The notes: generated from the letters alone by a model not told the origin. A DNA stretch of 64,000 bases from Anaerolineae bacterium (GCA_016926805.1 JAFGNV010000187.1:1-64000), one strand, 5' to 3'; shown: positions 28,076 through 39,031, counted from the stretch's first letter. Made by a program: numbers and translations.

Positions 28076-28591
28076 ATGAGCACAATTCGACCGCTTTCCA
28101 CAGGCCGGGTTACCGCCGATTTTTTTACCAATAGTTATCGCCTGTCGGCCAGCGTGTTGGTCTACAAACGGCGTCTGATAGATATTCTGGGCGACCGGAC
28201 TACGGACTACCTGGATCTGGTGGACATTTACGTCTCCCGGGTCAACAGTCCGGGTAACATTGTAGCAACGTATCTCAAAGGTTCGCTGGTGAAACAAGAA
28301 ATTAATTTTATTCTTCTGCCCAGCTTGTCCGAGAGTATCTCCAAGGATCGATTCTACACGCCCAACCGGGTTACGCTGCCAATATTCATTACCGTACCCT
28401 CGTTTGAAATTAGTGGCCAGTTTCAATGGATGGGTGATCTAGAAGTCAAAAAGATCATGGCAACCGATGTACAAAAATTCTTGCCTATCCTGGACGGCAC
28501 TGTCCGTAATGCTCATTTTCCCGAGGTAACATACGAAGGACCGGCTTTGCTGGTCAACAAAGCCCGCGTTGAAGTGTTATGCATGGGATGA
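28076..28591 (+). CDS. Conserved-looking hypothetical protein upstream of the CpaE-like gene
   Basis: Intact 171-aa ORF, 13 bp before a receiver-CpaE gene; no family recognised. Confidence 0.7.
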   Translation: MSTIRPLSTGRVTADFFTNSYRLSASVLVYKRRLIDILGDRTTDYLDLVDIYVSRVNSPGNIVATYLKGSLVKQEINFILLPSLSESISKDRFYTPNRVTLPIFITVPSFEISGQFQWMGDLEVKKIMATDVQKFLPILDGTVRNAHFPEVTYEGPALLVNKARVEVLCMG

Positions 28592-28604
28592 CCGGAATTA
28601 AATT

Positions 28605-29711
28605 ATGGCCAATATTCTAGTTATTGATGACGACAAAAGCATCCTGCGCCTGTTAGAATTCACCATCAGGCGAGCCGGACACAATATGATTCCCTGCACC
28701 GATAGCGTGCAGGGCCTGGCTCAGGCCGAAGCCCAAAAACCGGACCTGATTGTGGCCGATGTGATGATGCCCAACATGACCGGCTACGAATTTTGCCGGC
28801 AGGCACGCAGCAAGTCTTCGCTTGAGGACACGCCCATTATCATCTTTTCGGCGCGCTTTCAACCCGTTGATAAACAAACCGCGCTGGAGGCAGGTGCCAC
28901 AGATTACCTACCCAAAACAACCTCGCCCGACCAGTTAATCAGGCGCATCAATGAACTTGTAGCCCATACGGCCAAACCGGCAGCCACGCGCGGTGTAGTT
29001 GGTTTGTTCAGTTTGCGGGGCGGTTCAGGGGTAACCAGCCTGGCGGTGAATATAGCCATTGTTCTGGCCCGCGGCCATGGCAAACCTACGGCCCTGGTAG
29101 ACCTGGCCCGGCTGGGGGGACACGCGGCCCTGATGCTGGGTGTCCGCCCAACCAGCAATATTGCCCAGGCCCTGGCGAGTACCCAGGCTGAGCTTACCCC
29201 AGAGGTCATCAAACCCTATCTCATGTCTCACAACTCCGGGGTATATCTGCTGGCCTCCTCTCACGTCTATGGTCAGGAGTTGTTGCTGACCGATGGCCGT
29301 TTGGCGCAACTGGTGGCCATTTTGAAAGCGGGCTTTGCCTTTACGGTGTTGGATACACCCTGCTTTTGGGAACCAGATTTTGCCCCTACCCTGCAACAGT
29401 TTGATAAAATCGGTCTGGTGCTAACGCCCGACATGCCCTCGATCCAATCAACGGTCATTGCCCTACGGAGTCTGGCCCAACTGGGTGTTACCGAAGACAA
29501 AATTGCGTTGGTGGTGAATCAGATTATGCCCCAAGGCGCATTACCCCTGGAAACCATCCAAAAAGCAATCAAACGCCCTCTAGCCGCCAGTATCCCCTAT
29601 GACCCCGACATGGTCAAAGCCATCAATAGCGGCCAACCACTCGTTCTGAGCAATCCCGATTCCGGGGGAGCCACTGCTATCGCCGGGCTGGCGAACACCC
29701 TCCTGAGTTAA
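28605..29711 (+). CDS. Receiver domain fused to CpaE/TadZ-like MinD-type ATPase
   Basis: ILVIDDDKSILRL...DLIVADVMMPNMTGYEFCRQ, then VGLFSLRGGSGVTSLAVNIAIVLARGHGKPTALVDL. Confidence 0.85.
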   Translation: MANILVIDDDKSILRLLEFTIRRAGHNMIPCTDSVQGLAQAEAQKPDLIVADVMMPNMTGYEFCRQARSKSSLEDTPIIIFSARFQPVDKQTALEAGATDYLPKTTSPDQLIRRINELVAHTAKPAATRGVVGLFSLRGGSGVTSLAVNIAIVLARGHGKPTALVDLARLGGHAALMLGVRPTSNIAQALASTQAELTPEVIKPYLMSHNSGVYLLASSHVYGQELLLTDGRLAQLVAILKAGFAFTVLDTPCFWEPDFAPTLQQFDKIGLVLTPDMPSIQSTVIALRSLAQLGVTEDKIALVVNQIMPQGALPLETIQKAIKRPLAASIPYDPDMVKAINSGQPLVLSNPDSGGATAIAGLANTLLS

Positions 29712-29748
29712 TCCAAATATTGGCACAGACCCGAAATAAAGCCACGGT

Positions 29749-29777
29749 TTGACCGAAATTAACAATAATGGTATATT
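29749..29777 (+). promoter_or_regulatory. Sigma70-type promoter of tRNA-Glu
   Basis: TTGACC-17 bp-TATATT, 26 bp before the tRNA. Confidence 0.65.
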
Positions 29778-29802
29778 ATCCGCCTGCCGGATGGCGTTAT
29801 CC

Positions 29803-29875
29803 GCCCTCGTCGTCTAGGGGACTAGGACACAGCCCTTTCAAGGCTGCGACACGGGTTCAAATCCCGTCGAGGGCA
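29803..29875 (+). tRNA. tRNA-Glu (UUC)
   Basis: Acceptor gccctcg/cgagggc, anticodon arm cagcc-ctttcaa-ggctg, T-arm acggg-ttcaaat-cccgt. Confidence 0.96.
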
Positions 29876-29897
29876 TTCTGATTTGAACAGGTATTAG

Positions 29898-29924
29898 GGG
29901 TGAGTTTGAGACTCACCCTTTTTT
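29898..29924 (+). terminator. Rho-independent terminator of tRNA-Glu
   Basis: gggtgagt-ttgag-actcaccc-tttttt. Confidence 0.85.
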
Positions 29925-30082
29925 ATTTTGATTTGAATTGTAATCGGTTGATCGATTTTCGCCTGGCCGCAGTAACAAATCACTTGCAACAGGGTTGGCA
30001 ACCGAGGCATCATCAGTTTTTTCAGCCAGAAATATTGTCAATTCATTCACGGGTACAGTACTACCCCCGCTTCACTATAAAT

Positions 30083-30110
30083 AAAAAGGCCGTCCAACTG
30101 GGAACGGCCT
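30083..30110 (-). terminator. Rho-independent terminator of the zinc-ribbon gene
   Basis: Minus strand aggccgt ... acggcct followed by TTTTTATTTAT. Confidence 0.65.
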
Positions 30111-30131
30111 CTCTTGCTCAAAACAACCCAC

Positions 30132-30593
30132 TCAAATGAAAGCCAACAAATGCGGAGATACATCGCGTATCCCGATCGAGGAAAACTCTTTCATTATATC
30201 TTCGTTGGAAAATACGCTGATGATGCCAGCCAGCAAGAAGCAACAACAGCACAACACCAACAGTGCCACTACAGCAATGATGATATAACGTTGCGTATCG
30301 CTTTTACCATTGCCATCACCACCAGCCGGGGGAATAGGCGGTGAGGATGGCGCCCCGGTTTCAAACTCGGCGTCTTCGGCCTGTTCCATCTCGGCGGCCA
30401 GATTGGCTACATCGTCCTGGCTAACCGCCACAGTTTTTGCTTCCTCGGAAATTTCACTCACCGTAGACAGGATAGTGCGGTCGCTATCCTCCTCCTCGGG
30501 TGGTTGATCAACCTCACCTTCCAGAGGAGTACCACACTCCGCACAAAAACGAGCATCGGCTTCATTTTTAGCGCCACAGGTTGGACAGTTCAT
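30132..30593 (-). CDS. Zinc-ribbon membrane protein
   Basis: MNCPTCGAKNEADARFCAECGTPL plus one TM (YIIIAVVALLVLCCCCFLLAGIISVF). Confidence 0.8.
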   Translation of the reverse strand: MNCPTCGAKNEADARFCAECGTPLEGEVDQPPEEEDSDRTILSTVSEISEEAKTVAVSQDDVANLAAEMEQAEDAEFETGAPSSPPIPPAGGDGNGKSDTQRYIIIAVVALLVLCCCCFLLAGIISVFSNEDIMKEFSSIGIRDVSPHLLAFI

Positions 30594-30666
30594 GTTTCTG
30601 ATATCTCCCAATTATTTAAGTTTTATCCTATTTTACCAAAAGATACTGCTTTTAACAACCCTTTTC

Positions 30667-32007
30667 TTACGGATTGGCAGGAATTTCGGTTGGCGCGCCC
30701 AATTCAGGCATATCAAGCGGTAAACGGCGAGATATTTTCCACTGGCCTTCTACCCATCGCATGGCATAACGGGCTCTTTCTTCACCAGCATTACCCTTGA
30801 TAACAAATATGATATCAACAACATTCGTCTGCGCCTCTTCGCCGGTCACTACATCCCGGCCACCGCCGGCTACCAACAGATCAATGTCGGTTTCCAATTG
30901 CGGGTAGTAACGCAAATAACTCACCGAAATATCCGGTGTTCGATTAAAACTGGGCAGGCCAAAGTAGGTTGGATTATCATTATTAAATTCCTGGTATGCA
31001 TCTCCAATAGGATCCAAGAACAGCTCGGTTTTCCAGCGAGCCTCATAATTGCGGCACAGAGCTTCACCGGAACCACCACACGTTGAGGCATAAAAAGCCA
31101 GGACAATCTTTTCTGGAAAGGTAGTATCAAGGATATTGCCGGGCGACTCGCCAGAAAAATCTACCGTGGAAACAATAGGAGCGGCCAGTTTTCTATCTAA
31201 TTCCGTTGGTCCGTAATGTTTGTCCCAATATGTATTTGTGCTTGGCATAACCCCGTAAACAGAACGATTGACCAGCTGGCTACGCTCGAAACCGTTTCGA
31301 TCAAGCACCGTAACTTGCTTGCTGTTGCTATCAAAATACGCGCCGCCGCTACCCCGGAAGAAACCGATGGGTTGGTAACGTGGCGGCGCATCACGCGGAA
31401 AGTCCCATATCTCCGAGTTCTCCCTAAAACGGAAGATACCTAACTCTTGAGCCCCTTTGCTTAAAATCTCATCCAGATCTTCACCGTTAGGCCCATTTTC
31501 ATCGTTAGTTACCTGCTCTAATTCAATGGCCACGTCGCTTTCACCCAGATAATCGCGATTGGGGGGGAGAAGGGCATAAGGGAAAATAACGGGGGGGTTG
31601 CCCCGATCGTTATCATAAACCATTACTTTTACCGGGCTGGCATCATTTTTCAGGTCAAACTGGTAAGAAACAATCCACTCCTTGTAACCATCGCCGTCTG
31701 TATCCAAACGCATTATATCTTTTACCGCCAGGCTATCCTCAAGGTTTTTGGGTACAGCGTGCTCAAAGGAGACAAACTGCTGAAAACTCATCTGGTAAGC
31801 CGTATTGCGCAGCAGAGGCATGGGGTCTTGTCGAGTCAGCAGAAAGTAAAAGGTAAGCGCAGTACCGCCTATGGCCAGAACCAATAGGAAGTCTACAAGA
31901 ATCTGCAACAGATCAGCCAAATTCAAAAAAGAACCCCGGCGCAGAATAAACAGAAAAGCGCTAATCGCCAGGAAAAACAGGAATAGTATTCTGAGATCGG
32001 GACTCAA
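30667..32007 (-). CDS. Hypothetical membrane-anchored protein
   Basis: Two N-terminal TM segments followed by a large soluble domain; no family recognised. Confidence 0.75.
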   Translation of the reverse strand: MSPDLRILFLFFLAISAFLFILRRGSFLNLADLLQILVDFLLVLAIGGTALTFYFLLTRQDPMPLLRNTAYQMSFQQFVSFEHAVPKNLEDSLAVKDIMRLDTDGDGYKEWIVSYQFDLKNDASPVKVMVYDNDRGNPPVIFPYALLPPNRDYLGESDVAIELEQVTNDENGPNGEDLDEILSKGAQELGIFRFRENSEIWDFPRDAPPRYQPIGFFRGSGGAYFDSNSKQVTVLDRNGFERSQLVNRSVYGVMPSTNTYWDKHYGPTELDRKLAAPIVSTVDFSGESPGNILDTTFPEKIVLAFYASTCGGSGEALCRNYEARWKTELFLDPIGDAYQEFNNDNPTYFGLPSFNRTPDISVSYLRYYPQLETDIDLLVAGGGRDVVTGEEAQTNVVDIIFVIKGNAGEERARYAMRWVEGQWKISRRLPLDMPELGAPTEIPANP

Positions 32008-32220
32008 AATTGACCTCCTCTTTGGCCCGTTTTCATTACCATCCTATAAAATATAGAGTCAACAAACTCTCTGCCGGAAACGAGCAGATTGTCATATCAG
32101 TCACAAAGGTAAATACGATATGGTTACTATTCAAATTCTACACTATGTAGACATAAAGTGCAAACATTTATTAGAATTTTCTATTATGTAAAACGATATC
32201 TGGTATCTTTAAAATAAGGA

Positions 32221-32393
32221 GACTCATGTCAAGTACAAGTGCAAATATCCAAACGCAAACAGGAAATATTGGCGCGGTCACCCTCACCCCTGCCCCTCTC
32301 CCGGGGGGCAAGGGGAAAAGCTGCTCCCCCTCCCTGTGGGCGAGGGTTGGGGTGAGGGCTAGATTACGTCTGCACTTGTTCTAAACATGAGCC
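32221..32393. mobile_element. MITE-like element with 23-bp imperfect terminal inverted repeats
   Basis: gactcatgtcaagtacaagtgca vs reverse complement of tgcacttgttctaaacatgagcc: 19/23 identical. Internal ccctcacccc...ggggtgaggg palindrome. Confidence 0.55.
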
Positions 32394-32456
32394 AAAAAGA
32401 GTCGGCCCGGACTTGGTCATCCGGGCCGGCCGAACAGCTTTGAGATTCACTCCCGC

Positions 32457-34877
32457 TCATGAAGCTGCCGCGCTTTTGCCGCTTTTCTTTTTTGCCGAAT
32501 GCATCGAAACCAGCGATGTTTTGAGAACGTCTTCCAGGTTATCGGCAAACACAATGGTTAACTCCCGCTGTACTCTCTTGGGCACATCAACCATATCCTT
32601 TTTGTTGCGGGCTGGAGCAATAACCGTGGTGATACCGGCCCGATAGGCGGCCAGAATCTTCTCTTTGAGGCCGCCAATCGGTAAAATTCTGCCTCGCAAG
32701 GTAATTTCTCCGGTCATAGCTACATCGTGGCGAACCTTCACGTTAGATAGGGCCGAAATGAGCGCCGTAGCCATGGTCACCCCGGCGCTGGGACCATCCT
32801 TGGGAATGGCTCCCTCGGGGACGTGCAGGTGAATGTCATAACTTTCAAAAAACGAAGGCTTGATACCGTACTCTTTGGCGTGAGTGCGGGCAAAAGACAA
32901 CGCCGCCTGCGCCGACTCCTGCATCACTTCACCTAACTGGCCGGTCAGGGTTAGTTGACCTTTGCCCGGCATCAGCGTGACTTCAACCGGCATAATGTCG
33001 CCACCGGCCTCGGTGTAGGCAATCCCGGTAGCCACCCCCACCTGGTCTTCCCTTTCCCCCAGTTGCTCAATAAATCGAGGCGGCCCCAGGTATCTGGCCA
33101 GACCTTGCCGCGTAATTGTTTTGGGATTGATTTTATTCTCGGCCAATCGGCGCGTTAACCGCCGACAAATCTGGCCAATATCTCGTTCCAGGTTGCGCAC
33201 GCCCGCTTCAAAGGTGTATTCACGGATAATGCCTTTTATCGCTCCATCGGTTATTTTCAGTTCCACATCACCCAGGCCGTGTTCTTCAATTTGGCGGGGA
33301 ATAAGAAACTGGCGGGCAATCTGCAATTTTTCTTCCTCAATGTAGCCGGAGAATTCAATTACCTCGGTGCGGTCACGCAAGGCCGGTGGTATCGGATCCA
33401 ACACATTGGCGGTCGTAATAAAGAACACCTTCGACAGGTCGTAGGCCAATTCCAGGTAATGGTCGGAAAAACTGTTGTTATGTTCGGGGTCAAGCGCTTC
33501 TAGCAGAGCTGCGCTGGGATCGCCCCGAAAATCAGCGCCGACTTTGTCAATCTCATCGAGCATGAACACCGGATTGATAGTCCCGGCCCGGCGCATATAC
33601 TGGATAATCCGTCCCGGCATCGCCCCGATGTAAGTGCGGCGGTGTCCTCGAATTTCAGCCTCATCGTGGATGCCGCCCAGGCTAAAGCGCACAAACTCGC
33701 GGCCCAATGCCCCGGCAATCGAGCGACCTAACGAGGTTTTGCCCGTCCCTGGCGGTCCCACGAAACACAAAATTGGGGTGCGCATCTTATCCCCGGCCCG
33801 TTGTTTAACGGCAATATGCTCCAAAATCCGTTCTTTAACTTTGGGAATCCCGTAATGGTTACTATCCAACACCTGGGCTACGTGATTAATATCGGTATTA
33901 TCTTCGGTCGCCTTGAGCCAGGGTAATTCGATCAACCAATCCAGGTAAGTCCGAATCATGCCGACTTCGGGCGCTGCCGGCGGCATCGCTGCCAGACGGT
34001 TGAGTTCTTTTTGCGCCTTGGCCTTCACCACCTCGGGCAACTCGATTTGGGCCAGTTTCTCCCGCAGTTCATTCAATTCAGCCGTCTGGAAGTCTAACTC
34101 ACCCAGCTCAGTTTGAATCGCCCGCATTTGTTCCCGCAAAAAATGCTCGCGCTGTCCCTTATCAACTTCCTGCTGCACCTGGTCTTGAATCCGAGATTCC
34201 AGTTCCAACACGTCCAATTCTTGGGCCAGCAAAATACTCAAGTGCTGCAAACGCGCGGTGGGTTCAGCCGTATCCAAAATTTGCTGGCGCTGCCCCACCT
34301 TAAAATCCATCACCGAGGCAATCATGTCGGCCAACCAGCCAGGCTCATCGATGTTCATGGCCGCCACGTAAGCATCGTCGGGAATATTGCGGTTGAGCTG
34401 GACGCATTTTTCAAACAAGGCCAAAACTGCCCGCATCAGGGCCTCAGTCGAGAGGGTCTTCTCGCCTGTTTCATCAAGGGGTTGCACCCGGACTTTGTAG
34501 TAGGGTTCTTCCTGGACAAATTCTGTAATCCGCACCCGCTGCTCACCCTGCACCAAAATATTCATACTGCCGTCAGGAATTTTCAACATCCGGCCAACAA
34601 CCACATGCGTGCCAACCCGGTATAAATCGTCAATCGACGGCTCTTCCACATCAATATTGCGCTGGGCCACCACAATCAATTCGCTTTTTTCGGCCAGCGC
34701 GGCCTCCAGGGCCAACATCGAGCGATCTCGTCCCACAAAAAGCGGAGTCAGCATCCGCGGAAAAACCACTGTGTCCCGCACCGGCAACAGGGGCAATTCG
34801 AGTTCATCCAGTTTGTTTAGTTCGCTTAGCTTGTTTATTTCGATAGGTAGATCGAATTCTTGTTCGAATGCTTCCAT
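32457..34877 (-). CDS. lon: ATP-dependent protease La (Lon)
   Basis: [20 protein letters not shown], Walker [16 protein letters not shown], catalytic [19 protein letters not shown]. Start at 34877 (MEAFEQEFD) preferred. Confidence 0.97.
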   Translation of the reverse strand: MEAFEQEFDLPIEINKLSELNKLDELELPLLPVRDTVVFPRMLTPLFVGRDRSMLALEAALAEKSELIVVAQRNIDVEEPSIDDLYRVGTHVVVGRMLKIPDGSMNILVQGEQRVRITEFVQEEPYYKVRVQPLDETGEKTLSTEALMRAVLALFEKCVQLNRNIPDDAYVAAMNIDEPGWLADMIASVMDFKVGQRQQILDTAEPTARLQHLSILLAQELDVLELESRIQDQVQQEVDKGQREHFLREQMRAIQTELGELDFQTAELNELREKLAQIELPEVVKAKAQKELNRLAAMPPAAPEVGMIRTYLDWLIELPWLKATEDNTDINHVAQVLDSNHYGIPKVKERILEHIAVKQRAGDKMRTPILCFVGPPGTGKTSLGRSIAGALGREFVRFSLGGIHDEAEIRGHRRTYIGAMPGRIIQYMRRAGTINPVFMLDEIDKVGADFRGDPSAALLEALDPEHNNSFSDHYLELAYDLSKVFFITTANVLDPIPPALRDRTEVIEFSGYIEEEKLQIARQFLIPRQIEEHGLGDVELKITDGAIKGIIREYTFEAGVRNLERDIGQICRRLTRRLAENKINPKTITRQGLARYLGPPRFIEQLGEREDQVGVATGIAYTEAGGDIMPVEVTLMPGKGQLTLTGQLGEVMQESAQAALSFARTHAKEYGIKPSFFESYDIHLHVPEGAIPKDGPSAGVTMATALISALSNVKVRHDVAMTGEITLRGRILPIGGLKEKILAAYRAGITTVIAPARNKKDMVDVPKRVQRELTIVFADNLEDVLKTSLVSMHSAKKKSGKSAAAS

Positions 34878-35058
34878 TAAGTCAGAAAAGACTCCCGGCC
34901 AACAGAATTTTTTCAACCTGGGCCATCGCCGTACAGAGAAGGGGAAACAACGGGGAAATACCCCCACCCCTGGCCCTTCGGGCAATTCTTCGACCTTATT
35001 GCCCAGGCCGAAATTTTTAATAAAGATATAGTACCATAAATAGAGGGTTTGCCCAATT

Positions 35059-35159
35059 AGCAGGATAAAAGTGACGCCTCTGTGCAGTTGGGTGTAAGTA
35101 AGTCCTAGTAATCCTAAGTTTCAACACCCAACTGCCTGAGTGTTTCGCGTCAGCCTGCT
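35059..35159. repeat. About 100-bp imperfect palindromic element
   Basis: gcagttgggtgt / acacccaactgc perfect 12-bp inner arms; outer agcagg...tgacgc / gcgtca...cctgct. Confidence 0.45.
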
Positions 35160-35226
35160 GCCTATATCAGGCATTTTGATCAAATGCCAAGAAAAACACC
35201 TGTCAATCTATTAACGCCGCGAAATA

Positions 35227-36594
35227 CTAGCCCCAACCTTTTTTCATATCGCCAATCACCGGATCAATGGGGGGTAAGGGCAAGTTATTACGCCGGAGCC
35301 AGGCCTCACGAGCATCGGCCACACAAAAAAGCGAGCCGGTAACGCAAATCACATCACGCGGTTGAGCCACGGCCAGCGCCTCGTCCAGCGCGCTTTCTGC
35401 AGTTGGCCTGGTTGTCACCTTATATCCCAAACTTTGCGCCGTTGCGGCTAACATTTCGGGGGTGGCAGCCCGAGGATGGCGAGACCGGGTCATCAAAACC
35501 CGGTTAGACAGGGGCAACAGGTTTTTCATCAGGGCCGTGTATTCGTGATCGGCGGTGGCCCCAATAATCAAGATAATCTCACGTCCGGGCAGATAGGTCT
35601 TTAGCGTCCGGCTCAAGTTTTCCGCCGAGTCGCCGTTCATTGCGCTGTCGATAATAACATAAGGGTCACGGCTCAGGATCTCCATCCGGCCCGGCCATTG
35701 CACGACCCGCAAACCGGCCAGGACCGCACTTTGAGGAACGGTCAACCGGGCGCGCTGGGAGAGACCGGTAACAGCCGCCATTGCCGTGACTGCATTGGTA
35801 ATTTGGTGCGCTCCCAGCAGGGGCAACCAATAGGCCCGGCCGCCCACGTAAAACGCCTGTCCCTTGAGCGTCACTCGCCCCGGCTGCCAGCGCCAGGTCT
35901 GGGCGTCACCAACAACCATCAGATTCGCGCCTCGTTCATCGCAAACTTCTTCGATAATGGTCATGGCTTCGGGCACTTGCGGCGCGCTCACAACCATTGC
36001 CCCCGGTCGAATGATTCCGGCTTTTTCATGGGCAATCAGGGTCAGGGTGTCGCCCAATAACTGGACGTGGTCGTAGCTGATGGAAGTGATGACCGCCACG
36101 GCCGGGTCGATGACATTGGTGGCGTCCAAGCGCCCACCCAGCCCTACTTCTAACACAGCCACATCAACTTCCGCCTCGGCAAATGTGACAAAGGCCAGGG
36201 TGGTAACCATTTCAAAAACAGTCAGGCCGGGGATGGCCTCAAAGTGAGGGCGGAGCCGGTTGACCAGCCGGGCAATATGTTCCTCGCTAACCATCTCGTC
36301 GCTTATCCGAATGCGCTCTCGAAAACTATGCAAATGGGGCGAGATGTAAAGCCCGGTGCGGTAACCGGCTGCCCGCAAAATACTCTCGGAAATGGCCGCG
36401 GTTGAACCCTTGCCTTTGGTTCCGGCAATCAACAACGAGGGAAATTGCCGGTGCGGGCTACCCAGGCGAGCGAGCAGGGTTTGCATGCGACCCAGGTCCA
36501 ACAAATCCTCGTTGTATTTGGGCATCATGCGACGTTCAAAATTGATGTGGCCGTAGATGTAGGTCAGGGCCTCGAGGTAAGTATTGATTGACAC
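35227..36594 (-). CDS. folC: Bifunctional folylpolyglutamate/dihydrofolate synthase
   Basis: LIAGTKGKGSTAAISESILRAAGYRTGLYISPHLHSFRERIRI; VDVAVLEVGLGGRLDATNVI. Confidence 0.95.
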   Translation of the reverse strand: MSINTYLEALTYIYGHINFERRMMPKYNEDLLDLGRMQTLLARLGSPHRQFPSLLIAGTKGKGSTAAISESILRAAGYRTGLYISPHLHSFRERIRISDEMVSEEHIARLVNRLRPHFEAIPGLTVFEMVTTLAFVTFAEAEVDVAVLEVGLGGRLDATNVIDPAVAVITSISYDHVQLLGDTLTLIAHEKAGIIRPGAMVVSAPQVPEAMTIIEEVCDERGANLMVVGDAQTWRWQPGRVTLKGQAFYVGGRAYWLPLLGAHQITNAVTAMAAVTGLSQRARLTVPQSAVLAGLRVVQWPGRMEILSRDPYVIIDSAMNGDSAENLSRTLKTYLPGREIILIIGATADHEYTALMKNLLPLSNRVLMTRSRHPRAATPEMLAATAQSLGYKVTTRPTAESALDEALAVAQPRDVICVTGSLFCVADAREAWLRRNNLPLPPIDPVIGDMKKGWG

Positions 36595-36622
36595 AGAATA
36601 TTCCGTCTATCTATGCCTGTGG

Positions 36623-38401
36623 TCAAGCAATCAACAATCGTTGAACTTCTGCTGCGGCCACCTCCGGCTCCAGCTTTTTGAACAACGGGGCAGGCTGGCG
36701 CAGCAATTGGCCCGGCAATAGCTGGCTGGGTTCCCAACGTCCGGTTGCCTGGCTGCCATCATAGCCCAGGGCCACGTGTTCGCGTTGCTGCTCACTGAAG
36801 CTCCGGGTATATTGACGGCCAAAGAGCTGGCCGTTGTAGCCCAAAAATTCATGCAAAAGCTGGCAGGTGTGGGGCAGAAATGGAGCCAGGAGAATCTTCA
36901 AGCTATCAATCACCCGCAACGCCACGTAGATCGAGGTTCCGGCAGCGGCTGGGTCTTCTTTAATCATCTGCCAGGGGGCCTTGCGATCCAAATACACGTT
37001 GGCCAGCCGGGCCAGACGGAAGGCTTCGTCGAGAGCCGCTTTCAGTTTTACTTCGGCCAGAAGCTGGCCAACCGATTCAAACCCGGCTTCGACTTCGGCC
37101 AGAATTTGCCGGTCGGTAGCGTCCAATCCGTTCGGGCCAATCTGCGGCACCTGGCCGTTATAGCGTTTGTAGGCAAAACCCAACACCCGATTGGCCAGGT
37201 TACCCCAGGTGGCCACCAATTCATCGTTGTTACGACGGACAAAATCTTCAAAAGTAAAATCGGTATCGCGGCTCTCCGGGGCAATGAAGGTGAGGTAGAA
37301 ACGGATAGGGTCGGGATCAAAACGTTCCAGCAGATCGGGCGCCCAGATAGCCCAGTTGCGGCTGGTGCTCAACTTCTGACCTTCCATGTTCAGATATTCG
37401 TTCGACGGCACATCGTAGGGCAAATTGAGCAATTTGTCGGGGTCGTCTTCATACAGGCGGCGACCCGTGCCAATCAACTCGGCGGGCCAGATAACGGCGT
37501 GAAAGGGAATATTGTCCTTGCCGATGAAGTAATAGGTTTTGGCCGAGGGGTCGTACCACCAATCTTTCCATTTTTCCGGCTCGCCGGCATTGGCCGCCCA
37601 TTCGATGCTGGCGCTGAAATAGCCAATAACGGCCTCAAACCACACGTAAATTCGTTTCCCGGCGTACCCTTCCAGGGGAATAGGAATCCCCCATTCCAGG
37701 TCACGGGTGATGGGCCGGCCTTTCAATCCCTCCTTAATGTACTGGCGACTGAAGTTGATGACATTGGGTCGCCAATAATCCTTGTCCGCCAGGTATTCTT
37801 CTACGGCGGGGCCGAGTTTGGCCAAATCCAGGTAAAAATGCTCGGTTTGGCGCAAAACAGGCGTGGTACCGTCGGTTTTACTGCGCGGGTCAATCAGCTC
37901 GGTGGGATCAAGCAATTTTTTGCAGTTGTCGCACTGGTCGCCGCGGGCGCCAAGGTAACCGCAATGAGGACAGGTGCCTTCAATGTAACGGTCGGGCAGA
38001 AAACGACCCTCGTTTTCGGAGTAGAATTGTTGCTCGGTTTGGGTGTAGAGGTAACCGTTGTTCAGGCAGGCAGTGAAAACGTCCTGAGACACACGATGAT
38101 GATTTTCGGTATCGGTGTGAGTGAACAAGTTGTAGGTGATCCCGATGCGCTGGAAAGTGTCCAAAAAACGCAGGTGGAAGCGCTCAAACAATTCCCGAGG
38201 TGACACGCCTTCAGCGTCGGCGCGCAAGGTAATGGGCGTGCCATGCGAATCGGAGCCGGAAACCATCAACACCTTGTTGCCTTTGAGTCGATGGTAGCGG
38301 GCAAAAATATCCGGCGGCAAATAGGCCCCGGCCAGATGGCCAATGTGTAAATCGCCGTTGGCGTAAGGCCAGGCAGTGCAGACCAGGATGTTCTCAGGCA
38401 T
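36623..38401 (-). CDS. metG: Methionyl-tRNA synthetase
   Basis: ILVCTAWPYANGDLHIGHLAGAYLPPDIFARY; zinc knuckle CPHCGYLGARGDQCDNC; KLSTSRNWAIW. Confidence 0.97.
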   Translation of the reverse strand: MPENILVCTAWPYANGDLHIGHLAGAYLPPDIFARYHRLKGNKVLMVSGSDSHGTPITLRADAEGVSPRELFERFHLRFLDTFQRIGITYNLFTHTDTENHHRVSQDVFTACLNNGYLYTQTEQQFYSENEGRFLPDRYIEGTCPHCGYLGARGDQCDNCKKLLDPTELIDPRSKTDGTTPVLRQTEHFYLDLAKLGPAVEEYLADKDYWRPNVINFSRQYIKEGLKGRPITRDLEWGIPIPLEGYAGKRIYVWFEAVIGYFSASIEWAANAGEPEKWKDWWYDPSAKTYYFIGKDNIPFHAVIWPAELIGTGRRLYEDDPDKLLNLPYDVPSNEYLNMEGQKLSTSRNWAIWAPDLLERFDPDPIRFYLTFIAPESRDTDFTFEDFVRRNNDELVATWGNLANRVLGFAYKRYNGQVPQIGPNGLDATDRQILAEVEAGFESVGQLLAEVKLKAALDEAFRLARLANVYLDRKAPWQMIKEDPAAAGTSIYVALRVIDSLKILLAPFLPHTCQLLHEFLGYNGQLFGRQYTRSFSEQQREHVALGYDGSQATGRWEPSQLLPGQLLRQPAPLFKKLEPEVAAAEVQRLLIA

Positions 38402-38548
38402 AGGATGCCTCCTCTGAGCAAAAGGTTTGTGGTTTGGTGGCGTGGCGCGTGTTGCGTCGTGCGTGAGGGATATTATCTATGAAACGGCAGTAATAAGCAA
38501 CCTGAAAGAAGTGGGATAATTGTTACCCGGAGATAGGCGGCGTAATCA

Positions 38549-39031
38549 TCAAAACCGCGCAGATTTTTCGTTTGATTTTCTGGGCAAAATTTCCAGGGTG
38601 AGACAATACTCACGGAAACCGGCAGCTTTCCAAAACTGGATGGCGCGGGAGTTGGACCACAGGGCCTCCACCAGCCGGCGTCTGTTTTGGGGCCAGATGT
38701 CGTTGAGCAGAATTTGCATCGCCCGGCGACCGATTCCCTCTCGCCGCCGGTGGCGCACCACAAAAAATTGGCGCAGGTAGATTTCCGCCCCGTCGTTCCG
38801 GTAGAGGGCGTAAGCCACAACTGCGCCATCTTCTTCAAAAATGATGGCCTGGTAGTCTGTGCCCAACCAGCCTCGCATCCGGCCTTCCAGTTCGGGCACG
38901 GTCATGGGGTTGCGATGCCCTTCGTCGCGGATGAGTTGATGGTTGAGTTGGGCCAGAAGGGGACAATCGTTGGGGGTGGCATGGCGATAGCGCATACAAC
39001 ATCCCCTTACCGATAATCCCACGTTAACCAC
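38549..39031 (-). CDS. GNAT-family N-acetyltransferase
   Basis: IYLRQFFVVRHRRREGIGRRAMQILLNDIW acetyl-CoA-binding motif. True start probably the ATG at 38995 (MRYRHATPND). Confidence 0.85.
   Translation of the reverse strand: MVNVGLSVRGCCMRYRHATPNDCPLLAQLNHQLIRDEGHRNPMTVPELEGRMRGWLGTDYQAIIFEEDGAVVAYALYRNDGAEIYLRQFFVVRHRRREGIGRRAMQILLNDIWPQNRRRLVEALWSNSRAIQFWKAAGFREYCLTLEILPRKSNEKSARF

Noticed and set aside
36776-38203. 475-aa plus-strand ORF antisense to metG
   Set aside because: Fully overlaps a clear metG on the other strand and its translation has no recognisable domain; a by-product of GC-rich codon usage.
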